A program made the translations under genes and the position numbers. Under the pieces are notes generated by a model, which made no database searches, was not told the origin of the DNA, and saw nothing but the letters and a program-made list of their open reading frames with translations. Positions 49,359-59,859 of a stretch of 64,000 nucleotides of DNA are shown here, piece after piece. Position 1 is the first letter of the stretch; the number at the start of each line of letters is the position of its first letter. The stretch is from positions 1 to 64,000 of the forward strand of contig QKHS01000010.1 of NCBI GenBank assembly GCA_003249955.1, given 5' to 3'. The DNA is from Bacteroidales bacterium (GTDB lineage Bacteria; Bacteroidota; Bacteroidia; Bacteroidales; ML635J-15).

Positions 49359-49693
49359 TACAGTATTTTTTTGTAAAAATAGAATTATTTTTGAGATGGT
49401 GCAAAAACAAAAAATAAAGTTGTTTTAATGCAAGCTACCTGCAAATAATGGTTCAACACCATTTATATTACCATAAATATATGTACAACCGGAATATTCC
49501 GTTTACCCGGACACAAAACTTAATCGTGTTTTTAATAATTCCCTAACGGTCTGTTTTTCCCATTCGGTAATTACTTTTAGCCAACTGTATTCTATCCACT
49601 GCCAACTGTACATCAACAAAAAATTATTAATCCGGATAATATAATTTTGAGCTCTGTAAAAACATGTATTCTAATTTTTTAACATTTATAATT

Positions 49694-52414
49694 ATGAAAA
49701 AATTATCAAAAGCAGTACTTTTTTCAATTGCATTTTTATTTTTGGGGAACTATTTATTTTCACAAATGCCACTTTTGGACTGGGCATATAGTTTCGGATC
49801 ATCTTCCGGAGATATAGCTTACGGACAAACAACAGATGCTGCAGGAAACATTTACACTGTCGGAGCTTTCAAAGGGGTAATGGACCTTAATCCGGGACCG
49901 GAGTTCCTGATGGTATCTTCAGCAGGGGATTATGACATATTTATCCAGAAACTTGATCCTTCAGGAAACTTGTTATGGGGGAAACGTATTGGCGGTATCT
50001 GGGGAGATCAGGCATATGATGTTGCTGTGGACAATTCCGGCAATGTTCTGGTAACCGGAGGATTCAGGAATACTGTAGATTTTGACCCGGGATCGGGAAT
50101 CACAAACCTTGTTGCAGATAACACATTCCAGTCATTTTGTGTATTTGTCCTTAAACTCGACAGCAATGGAAATTTTCTATGGGCCAGAAAAGCAGAAACA
50201 ACAACTATCGGATATGGAATTGATACCGATAATGCAGGAAATGTATATTCGGCAGGTTATATGGGAGCCGGATGGCTTGACTTCAATCCTGGTTCGGGGA
50301 CATCAACAATTGCAGGCGACATATTCATATGGAAACTGGATGCAAGCGGGAATTACGTATGGGCAAAAGGATTGTATGATGCCGGTTCGTCAACAGCCCT
50401 TTCGGTAGGAATACACGGTTTGCAGGTTGACGGCTCCGGCAATGTTTACACTTGCGGCTCATTTGATGAAACTCAGGATTTTGATCCCGGAAGCGGAGTC
50501 ACAAACCTCGTCTCAATGGGATCACAGGATGCCTACCTGTTAAAACTGAATAGTGCCGGAGCTTTTCAGTGGGTAAAACAATTTGGAGGCAGCAGTCTGG
50601 ATTATGGAAATGCATTGCACAGAAGCTCATCAGGCGATTTGTACATGGCTGGACTTTTCATGGGGATAGCTGATTTCGACCCCAATTCCGGCACCGGTCA
50701 GTACGCCTTTCAGTCTGCCGGCAGCCTTGATATCTTTGCACTAAAAACAGATGCAAACGGGAATGTGTCCTGGGCAACCGCTTTTGGAGGTCCTGCAATG
50801 GAATATATTGGTGATATTTCCGTAAATTCACTAAATGAGGTATGCGTTACCGGCACATTTCAGGAAACAGCAGATTTCAATCCTGACCCTGTTGAAACAT
50901 ATGAAATAACCTCGGCAGGCAACAAAGATATATTTATTGAGAAACTTGATGCCAACGGACAGTTCCAATGGGTAGAAACTTATGGCTCTTCTTCCGCTGA
51001 TAACGGATGGTCTGTCATTTTCGGTACAGGAAACTGTATTTACGCGGCAGGAGATTTTTGTTCAACAATTGACTTTGACCCTGCCGAAACTACATTAAAC
51101 TTAACATCTGCCGGATTAGGAGATATTTATGTTATTAAATACAATGAGTGCTCAGATTCCGAATCTGAAATAAGTCCTGCTGCATGTGAAAGCTATACTT
51201 CTCCAGGCGGGAATTACACATGGACACTAAGCGGGACATATTATGACACTATTCCAAATGCAGGCGGATGTGATTCCATTATTACTATAAATCTCACAAT
51301 TAACTACCATACTACCGGAACAGATGTAATAACAGCATGTGATTCTTATGAGTGGATTGATGGGATTACTTACACTTCGGATAATTCAACAGCTACGCAC
51401 ACAATTGTAAACGGAGCTGTTAACGGATGCGACAGCATTGTAACTCTGGATCTTACAATAAATCATTCTGTTACAGGTACAGATATAATCTCAGCATGTG
51501 ATTCTTATCAATGGATTGACGGAGTTACTTACACCTCGGACAATTCAACAGCAACATATACAATTACCAACGGGGCAGCTAACGGTTGTGACAGCATTGT
51601 AACTCTGAACCTTACAATAAATCATCCTGTTACAGGAACGGATATTATTCAGGCATGTGATTTTTATCAATGGATTGACGGAGTTACTTACACCTCGGAC
51701 AATTCAACAGCAACATACACAATTGCCAACGGGGCAGCTAACGGTTGTGACAGCATTGTAACCCTGTATCTTACAATAAATCATCCTGTTACAGGAACGG
51801 ATATTATTCAGGCATGTGATTCTTATCAATGGATTGACGGAGTTACATACACCTCGGACAATTCAACAGCAACATACACAATTGCCAATGGGGCAGCTAA
51901 CGGTTGTGACAGCGTTGTAACCCTGAACCTTAGTATTCTTTCTGCAGACAATTCAGTTACAACAAACAACAACACTATTTTATCCAATGCTATTGGGGCA
52001 GAATATCAGTGGCTTGATTGCGACAATAATTACATATCAATTCCCGGAGAAACAAATCAATTATTTACAGCACTTACAAACGGAAATTACGCCGTTGAAG
52101 TAATTCAGAACGGATGTGCCGACACCAGTTTGTGTGTAAGTATTACAAATGTATATATCCCTGAAAATGATTCAGATAACCGGATACTGATTTACCCCAA
52201 TCCTGGCAGTGGCATTTTTACAGTAGAATTATCAAATATTGAAAACAATACTGTAATTTTGTCTGTTTATAATATTTTAGGCGAAATTATAGAATGTGCA
52301 ATTACTGAAAAGGAAATGAACATTATGGATTTGTCAGAACAACCAAAGGGAGTTTATTTCGTCAAACTGGAAATTCAGAACAGTAATATAACCAAAAAGA
52401 TAATAATACAATAA
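49694..52414 (+). CDS. SBBP-like beta-propeller protein with T9SS type A sorting domain
   Basis: Repeated AGNIYTVGAF/NVLVTGGF/DFDPGSG blades; C-term ILIYPNPGSGIFTVELSN...GVYFVKLEIQN. Start MKKLSK preferred. Confidence 0.9.
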   Translation: MKKLSKAVLFSIAFLFLGNYLFSQMPLLDWAYSFGSSSGDIAYGQTTDAAGNIYTVGAFKGVMDLNPGPEFLMVSSAGDYDIFIQKLDPSGNLLWGKRIGGIWGDQAYDVAVDNSGNVLVTGGFRNTVDFDPGSGITNLVADNTFQSFCVFVLKLDSNGNFLWARKAETTTIGYGIDTDNAGNVYSAGYMGAGWLDFNPGSGTSTIAGDIFIWKLDASGNYVWAKGLYDAGSSTALSVGIHGLQVDGSGNVYTCGSFDETQDFDPGSGVTNLVSMGSQDAYLLKLNSAGAFQWVKQFGGSSLDYGNALHRSSSGDLYMAGLFMGIADFDPNSGTGQYAFQSAGSLDIFALKTDANGNVSWATAFGGPAMEYIGDISVNSLNEVCVTGTFQETADFNPDPVETYEITSAGNKDIFIEKLDANGQFQWVETYGSSSADNGWSVIFGTGNCIYAAGDFCSTIDFDPAETTLNLTSAGLGDIYVIKYNECSDSESEISPAACESYTSPGGNYTWTLSGTYYDTIPNAGGCDSIITINLTINYHTTGTDVITACDSYEWIDGITYTSDNSTATHTIVNGAVNGCDSIVTLDLTINHSVTGTDIISACDSYQWIDGVTYTSDNSTATYTITNGAANGCDSIVTLNLTINHPVTGTDIIQACDFYQWIDGVTYTSDNSTATYTIANGAANGCDSIVTLYLTINHPVTGTDIIQACDSYQWIDGVTYTSDNSTATYTIANGAANGCDSVVTLNLSILSADNSVTTNNNTILSNAIGAEYQWLDCDNNYISIPGETNQLFTALTNGNYAVEVIQNGCADTSLCVSITNVYIPENDSDNRILIYPNPGSGIFTVELSNIENNTVILSVYNILGEIIECAITEKEMNIMDLSEQPKGVYFVKLEIQNSNITKKIIIQ
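51311..51946 (+). repeat. Four tandem 159-bp (53-aa) coding repeats
   Basis: TGTDIIQACDSYQWIDGVTYTSDNSTATYTIANGAANGCDSIVTLNLTINHPV; starts 51311, 51470, 51629, 51788; last copies nearly identical in DNA. Confidence 0.93.
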
Positions 52415-54247
52415 ATGATTAACCCGTCTCATAATATCTTTAAAAAGGCATGGCTACGGCTATGCTTTTTTTCATTGTTTTCGGCCTGCTTATACGGGCA
52501 GACAGTGGCACAATCAGAATCTGAAACTGACAGTCTTATAAAGATTGTAGAAACATATCCACATGACACAAATACAGTAAACGCATTATATAAATTAAGT
52601 ATCGGGTACCTGTATTATGATAAATCAGAAGCTTCAAAATATGCCTTTGAGGCATTGGACTTATCAAAAAAACTTAATTATAAAAAAGGAAAGGCATTGT
52701 CTTACGCAGCCATCGCCAATATAGGAAATGTTTACGGAGATTACAGCAAGGCTGTGGAATTCTATTTAAAAGCAATTGAGATATTTGAAGAATTAAATGA
52801 CAAACTTACACTTGGAAAATTACACGGTTATCTGGGCGACGTTTACGGTTTTATAGGTGGGAATGATTTTAACCCGGAAATAAATAGAAGATCAGGTCTG
52901 AAACATCACCTGAAGTCAATTGAGTATTTGCAGGAATGTGATAACAAGCCTGAACTGGCAAGAGCATATTCGTCTCTGGGGAATGCTTATGTTATTGTGG
53001 ATAGCCTTGACAAAGCTAATTACAGTTATAACAAATCCCTCGACCTGCTAAAAGAATATCCCGATATATTTACAAGCATTGCGGCTAATACCGGAATAGC
53101 AGGCGTATATTATAAACAAAAGAAATATGACGATGCTGTAGCAAAATATCAGCAATGTTTATCCGGCATTCCCTACTCCGGAGAATTTGACAACAACATT
53201 TCAATTATTCTTCACGATATGTCAATGTCTTTTCTGGAATTGAAAAGGTATAACGAGGCAATACAAGCTTTGGACAGCTCTCTGGCAATATCGCAAAGAA
53301 TAGGTGACGTGCGGGGTATAAGAATGGCATATTCTGGGCTGGATAATGTCTATTATGCCATGGGTGATTATAAAAAAGCTTATGAGGCATTTAACGAATG
53401 GGTCACACTGGAACAGGATCTGCTTAGCGAAAACACTCAAAAACAAATAAATGAATTACAGGAGAAATATGAGTCCGAAAAAAAAGAACTTGAAATTACA
53501 GACCTTAACCTTAAAAATCAGAAACTTGAATCTAAAATCTATGAAAGAAATATTATAATAGGCTTATCTACCGGAATCTTTGTCCTTATTATTCTATTAA
53601 TTCTTCTTTACATAAAACACAAACAGACAAAAGAGTTAAAGAAAAGATCCGAACTTGAACACAAAGCCCTGAGGGCACAAATGAATCCGCATTTTATTTT
53701 CAACAGTCTTAACAGTATCCAGAGAATGTTTATGGAAGGAAACTTCGACATTGCCAATGATTATATGGGTAATTTCGGACAATTGCTAAGAATTATTCTG
53801 GAAAACAGCGGCAAATCTCACATTAGTGTCAAAGACGAAATAAACACATTAAAATTATATCTTGAAATAGAGAAAATGCGCACAGACGAAACGATCAGTT
53901 ATGAAATAAATGTTGACCCAAAGATTGACATTCTTAACTCTTACATGCCTCCGCTTATTATTCAGCCATTTGTGGAAAATGCAATCTGGCATGGTATATT
54001 GCCAAATGACAGTAACGGGAAAATCATAATTGACATACTGAAGAAAGATGAAAAAAAACTGATTTGCACAATAACTGACAATGGAATAGGAATAAACCAT
54101 AGTCTTAAAATGAAAAAAAATGACAATCATATTTCCAAAGGAATGAAAATAACAAGAGAAAGGCTTAACAACATTCATTCTGTTATTGCAGAAGAGCTTG
54201 AAACCGGCGGAACAAAAATCACAGTATTAATCCCTGTAACAAAATGA
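52415..54247 (+). CDS. TPR-containing LytS-type sensor histidine kinase
   Basis: TPR repeats, TM helix, LRAQMNPHFIFNSLNSIQRMF (His_kinase), ITDNGIGI. Confidence 0.93.
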   Translation: MINPSHNIFKKAWLRLCFFSLFSACLYGQTVAQSESETDSLIKIVETYPHDTNTVNALYKLSIGYLYYDKSEASKYAFEALDLSKKLNYKKGKALSYAAIANIGNVYGDYSKAVEFYLKAIEIFEELNDKLTLGKLHGYLGDVYGFIGGNDFNPEINRRSGLKHHLKSIEYLQECDNKPELARAYSSLGNAYVIVDSLDKANYSYNKSLDLLKEYPDIFTSIAANTGIAGVYYKQKKYDDAVAKYQQCLSGIPYSGEFDNNISIILHDMSMSFLELKRYNEAIQALDSSLAISQRIGDVRGIRMAYSGLDNVYYAMGDYKKAYEAFNEWVTLEQDLLSENTQKQINELQEKYESEKKELEITDLNLKNQKLESKIYERNIIIGLSTGIFVLIILLILLYIKHKQTKELKKRSELEHKALRAQMNPHFIFNSLNSIQRMFMEGNFDIANDYMGNFGQLLRIILENSGKSHISVKDEINTLKLYLEIEKMRTDETISYEINVDPKIDILNSYMPPLIIQPFVENAIWHGILPNDSNGKIIIDILKKDEKKLICTITDNGIGINHSLKMKKNDNHISKGMKITRERLNNIHSVIAEELETGGTKITVLIPVTK

Positions 54248-54990
54248 TAAAAGCAATTATAATAGATGATGAGAAAGATGCCAGATTTGTTTTAAGAAAT
54301 CTTACAGAAAAATATTTTAACAATATCAGGATAATTGACGAAGCTGACGGAATTGAAACCGGGTTAAAGACGATTGAAGACAACAAACCCGATTTGGTAT
54401 TTCTGGATATTCAAATGCGAAAAGGTACAGGCTTCGACTTGTTAAAAAGAATAAAAAATGTGGATTTTGAAGTTATTTTCATAACTGCACACAATCAATA
54501 TGCTGTTGATGCTTTTAAATTCAGTGCTCTCGGTTATTTACTCAAACCTATAAAAATTACAGACCTCAGGGAAGTAATAGAGAAATTTGAAAAAAATCTA
54601 AATTCTTCAAAAAACAATATTAATCAGAGATTAAAAGTATTAATTGAAAACTATGGGAATGAGGGAGAAATTCACAAACTTATTATCAACACTCCCGAAG
54701 GCTTTCAGGTTGTGAAGTTAAAAGATATTATCAGATTGGAAGGTGACAGAAATTATACTCATTTTATAGTAATGAACAACAGCAAAATTACAACAAGCAA
54801 AAACCTTGGAGAATACGAAGAGCTGTTGAACGGTTTCGGTTTTTTCAGAATTCATCAAAGCACTATCATCAGCCTTAGACATGTAACAGGATTTCAGAAA
54901 GGTGACGGTGGCATGATAAAAATGACAGACGGAGAAAGCCTTAAACTCAGCAGACACAGAAAAGATGATTTTCTTAAGAGGTTTATGTAA
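54244..54990 (+). CDS. LytTR-family response regulator
   Basis: Receiver AIIIDDEKDAR...LVFLDIQM; LytTR domain RNYTHF...FFRIHQSTIISLRHV. Confidence 0.95.
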   Translation: MIKAIIIDDEKDARFVLRNLTEKYFNNIRIIDEADGIETGLKTIEDNKPDLVFLDIQMRKGTGFDLLKRIKNVDFEVIFITAHNQYAVDAFKFSALGYLLKPIKITDLREVIEKFEKNLNSSKNNINQRLKVLIENYGNEGEIHKLIINTPEGFQVVKLKDIIRLEGDRNYTHFIVMNNSKITTSKNLGEYEELLNGFGFFRIHQSTIISLRHVTGFQKGDGGMIKMTDGESLKLSRHRKDDFLKRFM

Positions 54991-55170
54991 ATATGATGTT
55001 TTATTACCCATTGTTGCAAAACTATTGCATTGTAAAGTGATACAATATAAATTTATCTGAAAATAACAACTTAGCTAAAATATCATTTAACGCAGCAAAC
55101 CCGGAATTATTTATTTTTGCAAACAGCATATAAATAAACTATATTTGCTTTTATATAATAAATAAAGTTT

Positions 55171-57264
55171 ATGAAAAAGCTTGTTTTATCTCTTTGTTTA
55201 TCAGTTATAATGTCTGCCCTTATTGCTCAGCAATTTACAAATTTTTATTCAGGATACCGTGAGAATTACTCAGTCGTATCTGATGATAGTTCAATTTATG
55301 TTGGTTGTGGAGGGGTAATAAATATTTACAGAAAAGATGGAAGTTTTAAAGCAATTAAACCTGTAACATTCGGCTTAGTATATTCCTCAGTAAGAGACTA
55401 TAGCGGTAATATATGGTTTGGGATCTACTCTTATATTTCAGGTGATGAAAAAGGAGGCCTTTTAAAATATGATGGCAATACATGGGAGTTTATTCCTCTG
55501 AATAATCCTGTGAATGAATATTGTTTGAATGATGTTACCTGTGATTTGAATAATAATATTTGGGTTACAATAAACAGTTATGCAGGCTTTGGGGCTTTAA
55601 TTGCAAAATATAACGGAACGGAATGGACAAATTATCATGTTTTTGGTGATAGTGTTACATTAAATGATGCAACACAAATTGTTTGTGACACCAACAATAT
55701 TATTTATGCCGGAATCACAAGCAATTATTCGGGAGGCTCAAACGGAATAATTGCTATCAGCGAAACGGACACTGTAATTTATACTGCGAGCAATTCTAAT
55801 CTGGAAATAGCCTGCAAGCATTCTTCTTATGTTGACAGGAATAATAATGTATGGTTCGGAGGATGTTATAAAAAGTTAAATCGTTTTGATGGCGAAGAGT
55901 GGCATCAGGAAGCTCAGGATACAGTTCCTGGGTATTCTTTTTATTCAATTTATCAGGATACTGCCGGATACATGTGGTTAGGAACTCCCGGAGGTTTATT
56001 GGTTGAAAATGAATCAGATTGGGCAGAACATCTTGCAGGAGAAGAACTCATTTTTGATTACATCTATGACATAGCATCTGATAATGAAGAAAATATATGG
56101 ATAGCAACTTCTAATAATCCCGGAGCAGATGATATGAGGAAAGGATGTCTTACTAAATACGATGAAGACGGATTCCATAATTATTTCCCTAACACACACA
56201 TAGGAAGACCAAAACAAATAAATTTTATTAATAATAAAACCTACACATACAGTTACTCCCCTTTATCTGTATTTGACGGGAACACATGGGATATAGATCA
56301 TCTTAAATATCCGAGAGCAATAGCAGGAGACGCTGATGGCAACACATGGATAGGAACTACCGATGGGCTGTATAAGTTAACATCTGGAAATATTTATGAA
56401 CAAATAGAAGTTCTCTGCGATGATACAATTTCTTCGGTGCAGTGCATCGGAACACTTGAAGATATTGTTTGGGTAATAGCCAACGGATCTGATCTTTATA
56501 AATTTAGTGAAAACGTCTGGACAAAAACAAACATGACCGGACATGGGTTATCATCCGCATCCAGAATATTTATAAGAGATGAGAATGAGATATGGGTAAC
56601 TTCTCTTAACTCTACATTTAAATACGACGGAAACCAATATACAATTTACGACACTACTATTGGATTTCTACCGCACCAGTATATTAATGATATTTGTTTC
56701 ACAGGTGACAGTATATGGTTCGCAACAAGATACGGGGCAGTATTAATCTATAATTCAGAACTGAGTTTTCATTGTAACGACTCAAGTTTTTCTTCAGGAT
56801 ACAGTAATTTACAAACTGTTCAGGTTGATAAAAACGGACTTATATGGTTTGGAAATAAAAAAGGAGCCATGACTTATGATGGCGAAAACATAACTTATAT
56901 TCAACCCTCAGGTCATGAAGAAGAGATATATACCATTCGCGAAGATCCTGAACGGAATCTTTGGTTCTGCGGAGAAAAAGCAGTTTCAAAATATACCTTT
57001 GATAACAGTAATGTCGGGGAATTTAAGAAAGATAAGATTTTTTTACAGATATTCCCTAATCCGGCAAACGAATGTGTATCAGTGTATATTCCTGAAAACA
57101 ATAACACAGAGACACTTGAAATTTATACAATTACCGGCAGTCTTCTGAAAACTTTTGCAGTTAATTCCGAGAATAACAAAATATCTTTAAAAGATATAAA
57201 ACCAGGAATCTATTTTCTTAGAGCACAAAAATCAGGTATGAGTGCGAAGCTGGTTGTTAAGTAA
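55171..57264 (+). CDS. Two-component-regulator-propeller-like protein with T9SS type A sorting domain
   Basis: Blades such as GNIWFGIYS, GYMWLGTPGGLLV, LIWFGNKKGAMTYDG; C-term LQIFPNPANECVSVYIPENN...GIYFLRAQKSG. Confidence 0.88.
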   Translation: MKKLVLSLCLSVIMSALIAQQFTNFYSGYRENYSVVSDDSSIYVGCGGVINIYRKDGSFKAIKPVTFGLVYSSVRDYSGNIWFGIYSYISGDEKGGLLKYDGNTWEFIPLNNPVNEYCLNDVTCDLNNNIWVTINSYAGFGALIAKYNGTEWTNYHVFGDSVTLNDATQIVCDTNNIIYAGITSNYSGGSNGIIAISETDTVIYTASNSNLEIACKHSSYVDRNNNVWFGGCYKKLNRFDGEEWHQEAQDTVPGYSFYSIYQDTAGYMWLGTPGGLLVENESDWAEHLAGEELIFDYIYDIASDNEENIWIATSNNPGADDMRKGCLTKYDEDGFHNYFPNTHIGRPKQINFINNKTYTYSYSPLSVFDGNTWDIDHLKYPRAIAGDADGNTWIGTTDGLYKLTSGNIYEQIEVLCDDTISSVQCIGTLEDIVWVIANGSDLYKFSENVWTKTNMTGHGLSSASRIFIRDENEIWVTSLNSTFKYDGNQYTIYDTTIGFLPHQYINDICFTGDSIWFATRYGAVLIYNSELSFHCNDSSFSSGYSNLQTVQVDKNGLIWFGNKKGAMTYDGENITYIQPSGHEEEIYTIREDPERNLWFCGEKAVSKYTFDNSNVGEFKKDKIFLQIFPNPANECVSVYIPENNNTETLEIYTITGSLLKTFAVNSENNKISLKDIKPGIYFLRAQKSGMSAKLVVK

Positions 57265-57278
57265 TATATTCTGCAAGC

Positions 57279-58937
57279 TTAATTCTGCAACAATATTTTT
57301 GCATTTTCAATTGCCTGAACGCTAAGTTTTTCACCGCTTATCATAGATGCTATTTCCGTTAAGCGTTCTTCTTCGCTCAAAACTTTTATTTTAGTAAAGC
57401 TACGGTTATCATCGCTGTTTTTGTAAACCTTGTAGTGAGTTTTTCCCATAGCAGCTACCTGCGGAAGATGAGTTATGCTTATAACCTGAAAATCTCCGGC
57501 AAGTGAGTTCATTATTTTACCCATTTTTGATGCAATTTCGCCGGAAACACCTGTGTCAATTTCATCGAAAATGATTGTAGGAACAGAAGCTGCCTGTGCA
57601 ATTACCGATTTTAATGTGAGCATCAAACGGGAGAATTCTCCTCCGGATGCAATTTTTTCAAGTTGCTGAGGCGGAATCGCTTTATTGGCAGAGAACAGAA
57701 AACTTATATTATCAAATCCCTGAACAGCAGGCTCTGCACTCTTTTCATTCTTAACGTTGAAAACAGCATGTACTATTCCAAGCTCTTTAAGAATACCTGT
57801 TATCTCTTTTTCAATTGCAGGAAATGATTTTTCGCGTTTCACACTCAGCGAATCAGCCATTTTCTTTACTTTTTCAAAGCTTTTATTCTGATCTGCAGTC
57901 AATGTTGAAATCTTTTCTTCCAACTCTTCAGCATTGTTCAGATACGATTTGTATTCCTGATATTTTGTTTTAAGTTCAGCAATATCCGAAGCCTGATGTT
58001 TTAATAAAAGCTTGTTGATAAGATCTATCCGTGCATTAAGTTTTTCAAGTAAAGGCGGATTTATTTCTGCTTTTTCAGCATCAGAGCTTAGCTGTTCGCT
58101 TATGTCGCGCAGTTCAATAATTACGGAATCCAATCTTTCACTTATTATTCCGGCATGTTTGTATTTTGGAGAAAGTCTTGAAACAAACGATTTTGCTTCC
58201 CTTAGTAAGGTCTCTGCCGAGATTTCTTCCGATTCAAGAGCATTTAATGCATTACCCAATGCTGATTTTATTTCGGTTGCATTTTCGAGTAGCAAAGATT
58301 GTTCTTCCAGATATCCGAGTTCTGCATTATCTCCAAGTTTGGCAGATTCAATCTGCTCTGCCTGAAATTTATAGTAGTCTGTTTCCTTTAGTGCTGCGGC
58401 AAGTTTCTTTTTTGTAGCTTCAAGCTCTGACGAAACACTGCTGTATTTCTGAAATTCAGCCTGATAAAGCCGGACATCTTCTGTTGTGTGTGAAGCTATA
58501 TCAATAATCTGAGTTCTGTATGACATTAATCCCAGAGCAAGATTTTCATGTTGGGAATGCAGGTCGAGTAATTTTTCAGAAACAGATTTCAACACGCTTA
58601 GATTAACAGGCGTATCATTTATAAAAGCACGTGATTTACCTTCCGGCAATATTTCACGGCGAATAATCGTATTTAAATCAAAATCCAGATCGTTTTCTGA
58701 GAATATGGATCTGAGATTTTCGTTTTTCAGTCTGAAGGATGCTTCAACAACACATCTGGTAGTTTTATCAACCATAACATCTGTATCGGCACGTTTACCC
58801 AGAAGAAGCGATATTGCTCCCAGAATAATTGACTTCCCGGCACCTGTTTCTCCGGTAATTACAGAAAAACCTGAATCAAAAGATAATTCAATACTGTCTA
58901 TAAGCAGATAGTTTTTTATTGACAGTGTTTTTAGCAT
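57279..58937 (-). CDS. recN: DNA repair protein RecN
   Basis: MLKTLSIKNYLLIDSIELSFDSGFSVITGETGAGKSIIL; FDEIDTGVSGEIA. Confidence 0.96.
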   Translation of the reverse strand: MLKTLSIKNYLLIDSIELSFDSGFSVITGETGAGKSIILGAISLLLGKRADTDVMVDKTTRCVVEASFRLKNENLRSIFSENDLDFDLNTIIRREILPEGKSRAFINDTPVNLSVLKSVSEKLLDLHSQHENLALGLMSYRTQIIDIASHTTEDVRLYQAEFQKYSSVSSELEATKKKLAAALKETDYYKFQAEQIESAKLGDNAELGYLEEQSLLLENATEIKSALGNALNALESEEISAETLLREAKSFVSRLSPKYKHAGIISERLDSVIIELRDISEQLSSDAEKAEINPPLLEKLNARIDLINKLLLKHQASDIAELKTKYQEYKSYLNNAEELEEKISTLTADQNKSFEKVKKMADSLSVKREKSFPAIEKEITGILKELGIVHAVFNVKNEKSAEPAVQGFDNISFLFSANKAIPPQQLEKIASGGEFSRLMLTLKSVIAQAASVPTIIFDEIDTGVSGEIASKMGKIMNSLAGDFQVISITHLPQVAAMGKTHYKVYKNSDDNRSFTKIKVLSEEERLTEIASMISGEKLSVQAIENAKILLQN

Positions 58938-58944
58938 AATATTA

Positions 58945-59856
58945 CTATTCTGACGACGAGTCCTTCATTATTTTTTCGTACTTGGATGAGTTTGCAGGAT
59001 CAACTTCTTTCATGATGTTATAAATCCTTGATTTTTCATCAGGAAACCCTTCCGAGAAAATATTGATAATTTCGTCACCTTTTGTGGTTGTGAATATCGA
59101 CATTAAAAATGAGCCCGGTTTGCGTCTTTGTACATCCTTAAGATTTTCTATAGCCTGTTCTATACTTGCCCTGCCTTCGGTTGGTTTTTCTGCCATCTTA
59201 TCAAGCCCCTGACGGTGATATACATACATAAAATCGCGCAGTCCTGAATATTGGTCATTCAAAAGATTCTCTACAAGCCAATATCTGTTTTTTAAATTTT
59301 CAAAAGCTTTCCAACCGGCTTCGGATGATGCCTGCGCATTCTGAACTATTTTTTCTGCAATCTGGAAATATGGTGTTCCTCCGTTAGAACTGAAGGTGTC
59401 GTAATCCATCCCTATGATAATATAACAGTAATATGCCAGCACCGAAGTAAGATTACTTGTAAACGTGTTCGGATTGAATTCAAGAGGTTCAAACTCAACA
59501 TATTTAAATTGAAAATTATTATCAAGATGATTTAATATAGGCGACATATAAGAAGTTCCGTAAACAGGTCTTGAGGAATTTATCTGTATTTTTCCCTTGA
59601 ATTCGTCAGAAGAAATCTGCTCCTCAATAGTAATAAAGATGTTACACTCTATTCTTTCGTCTTTAGAGTAAACGTGGTTTGTCCAGGCCGTGTTGTTTAT
59701 AAATTCGTATAGCTCCTGTTGCATAGTCTGGAACAATTTTTCATTTGTTGTTCCCTGCAACTTTGAGTAGTTTATCTGAATTCTGCAGTCAAGTTCCTGT
59801 GCCGTCATAATGACAGAAAACATAACAAGAGCTAAGAATATTAATGTTTTTTTCAT
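58945..59856 (-). CDS. porD: DUF4835/PorD-like T9SS-associated protein
   Basis: QELDCRIQINYSKLQGTTNEKLFQTMQQELYEFINNTAWTNHVY; between recN and coaBC. Confidence 0.85.
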   Translation of the reverse strand: MKKTLIFLALVMFSVIMTAQELDCRIQINYSKLQGTTNEKLFQTMQQELYEFINNTAWTNHVYSKDERIECNIFITIEEQISSDEFKGKIQINSSRPVYGTSYMSPILNHLDNNFQFKYVEFEPLEFNPNTFTSNLTSVLAYYCYIIIGMDYDTFSSNGGTPYFQIAEKIVQNAQASSEAGWKAFENLKNRYWLVENLLNDQYSGLRDFMYVYHRQGLDKMAEKPTEGRASIEQAIENLKDVQRRKPGSFLMSIFTTTKGDEIINIFSEGFPDEKSRIYNIMKEVDPANSSKYEKIMKDSSSE

Positions 59857-59859
59857 GAA

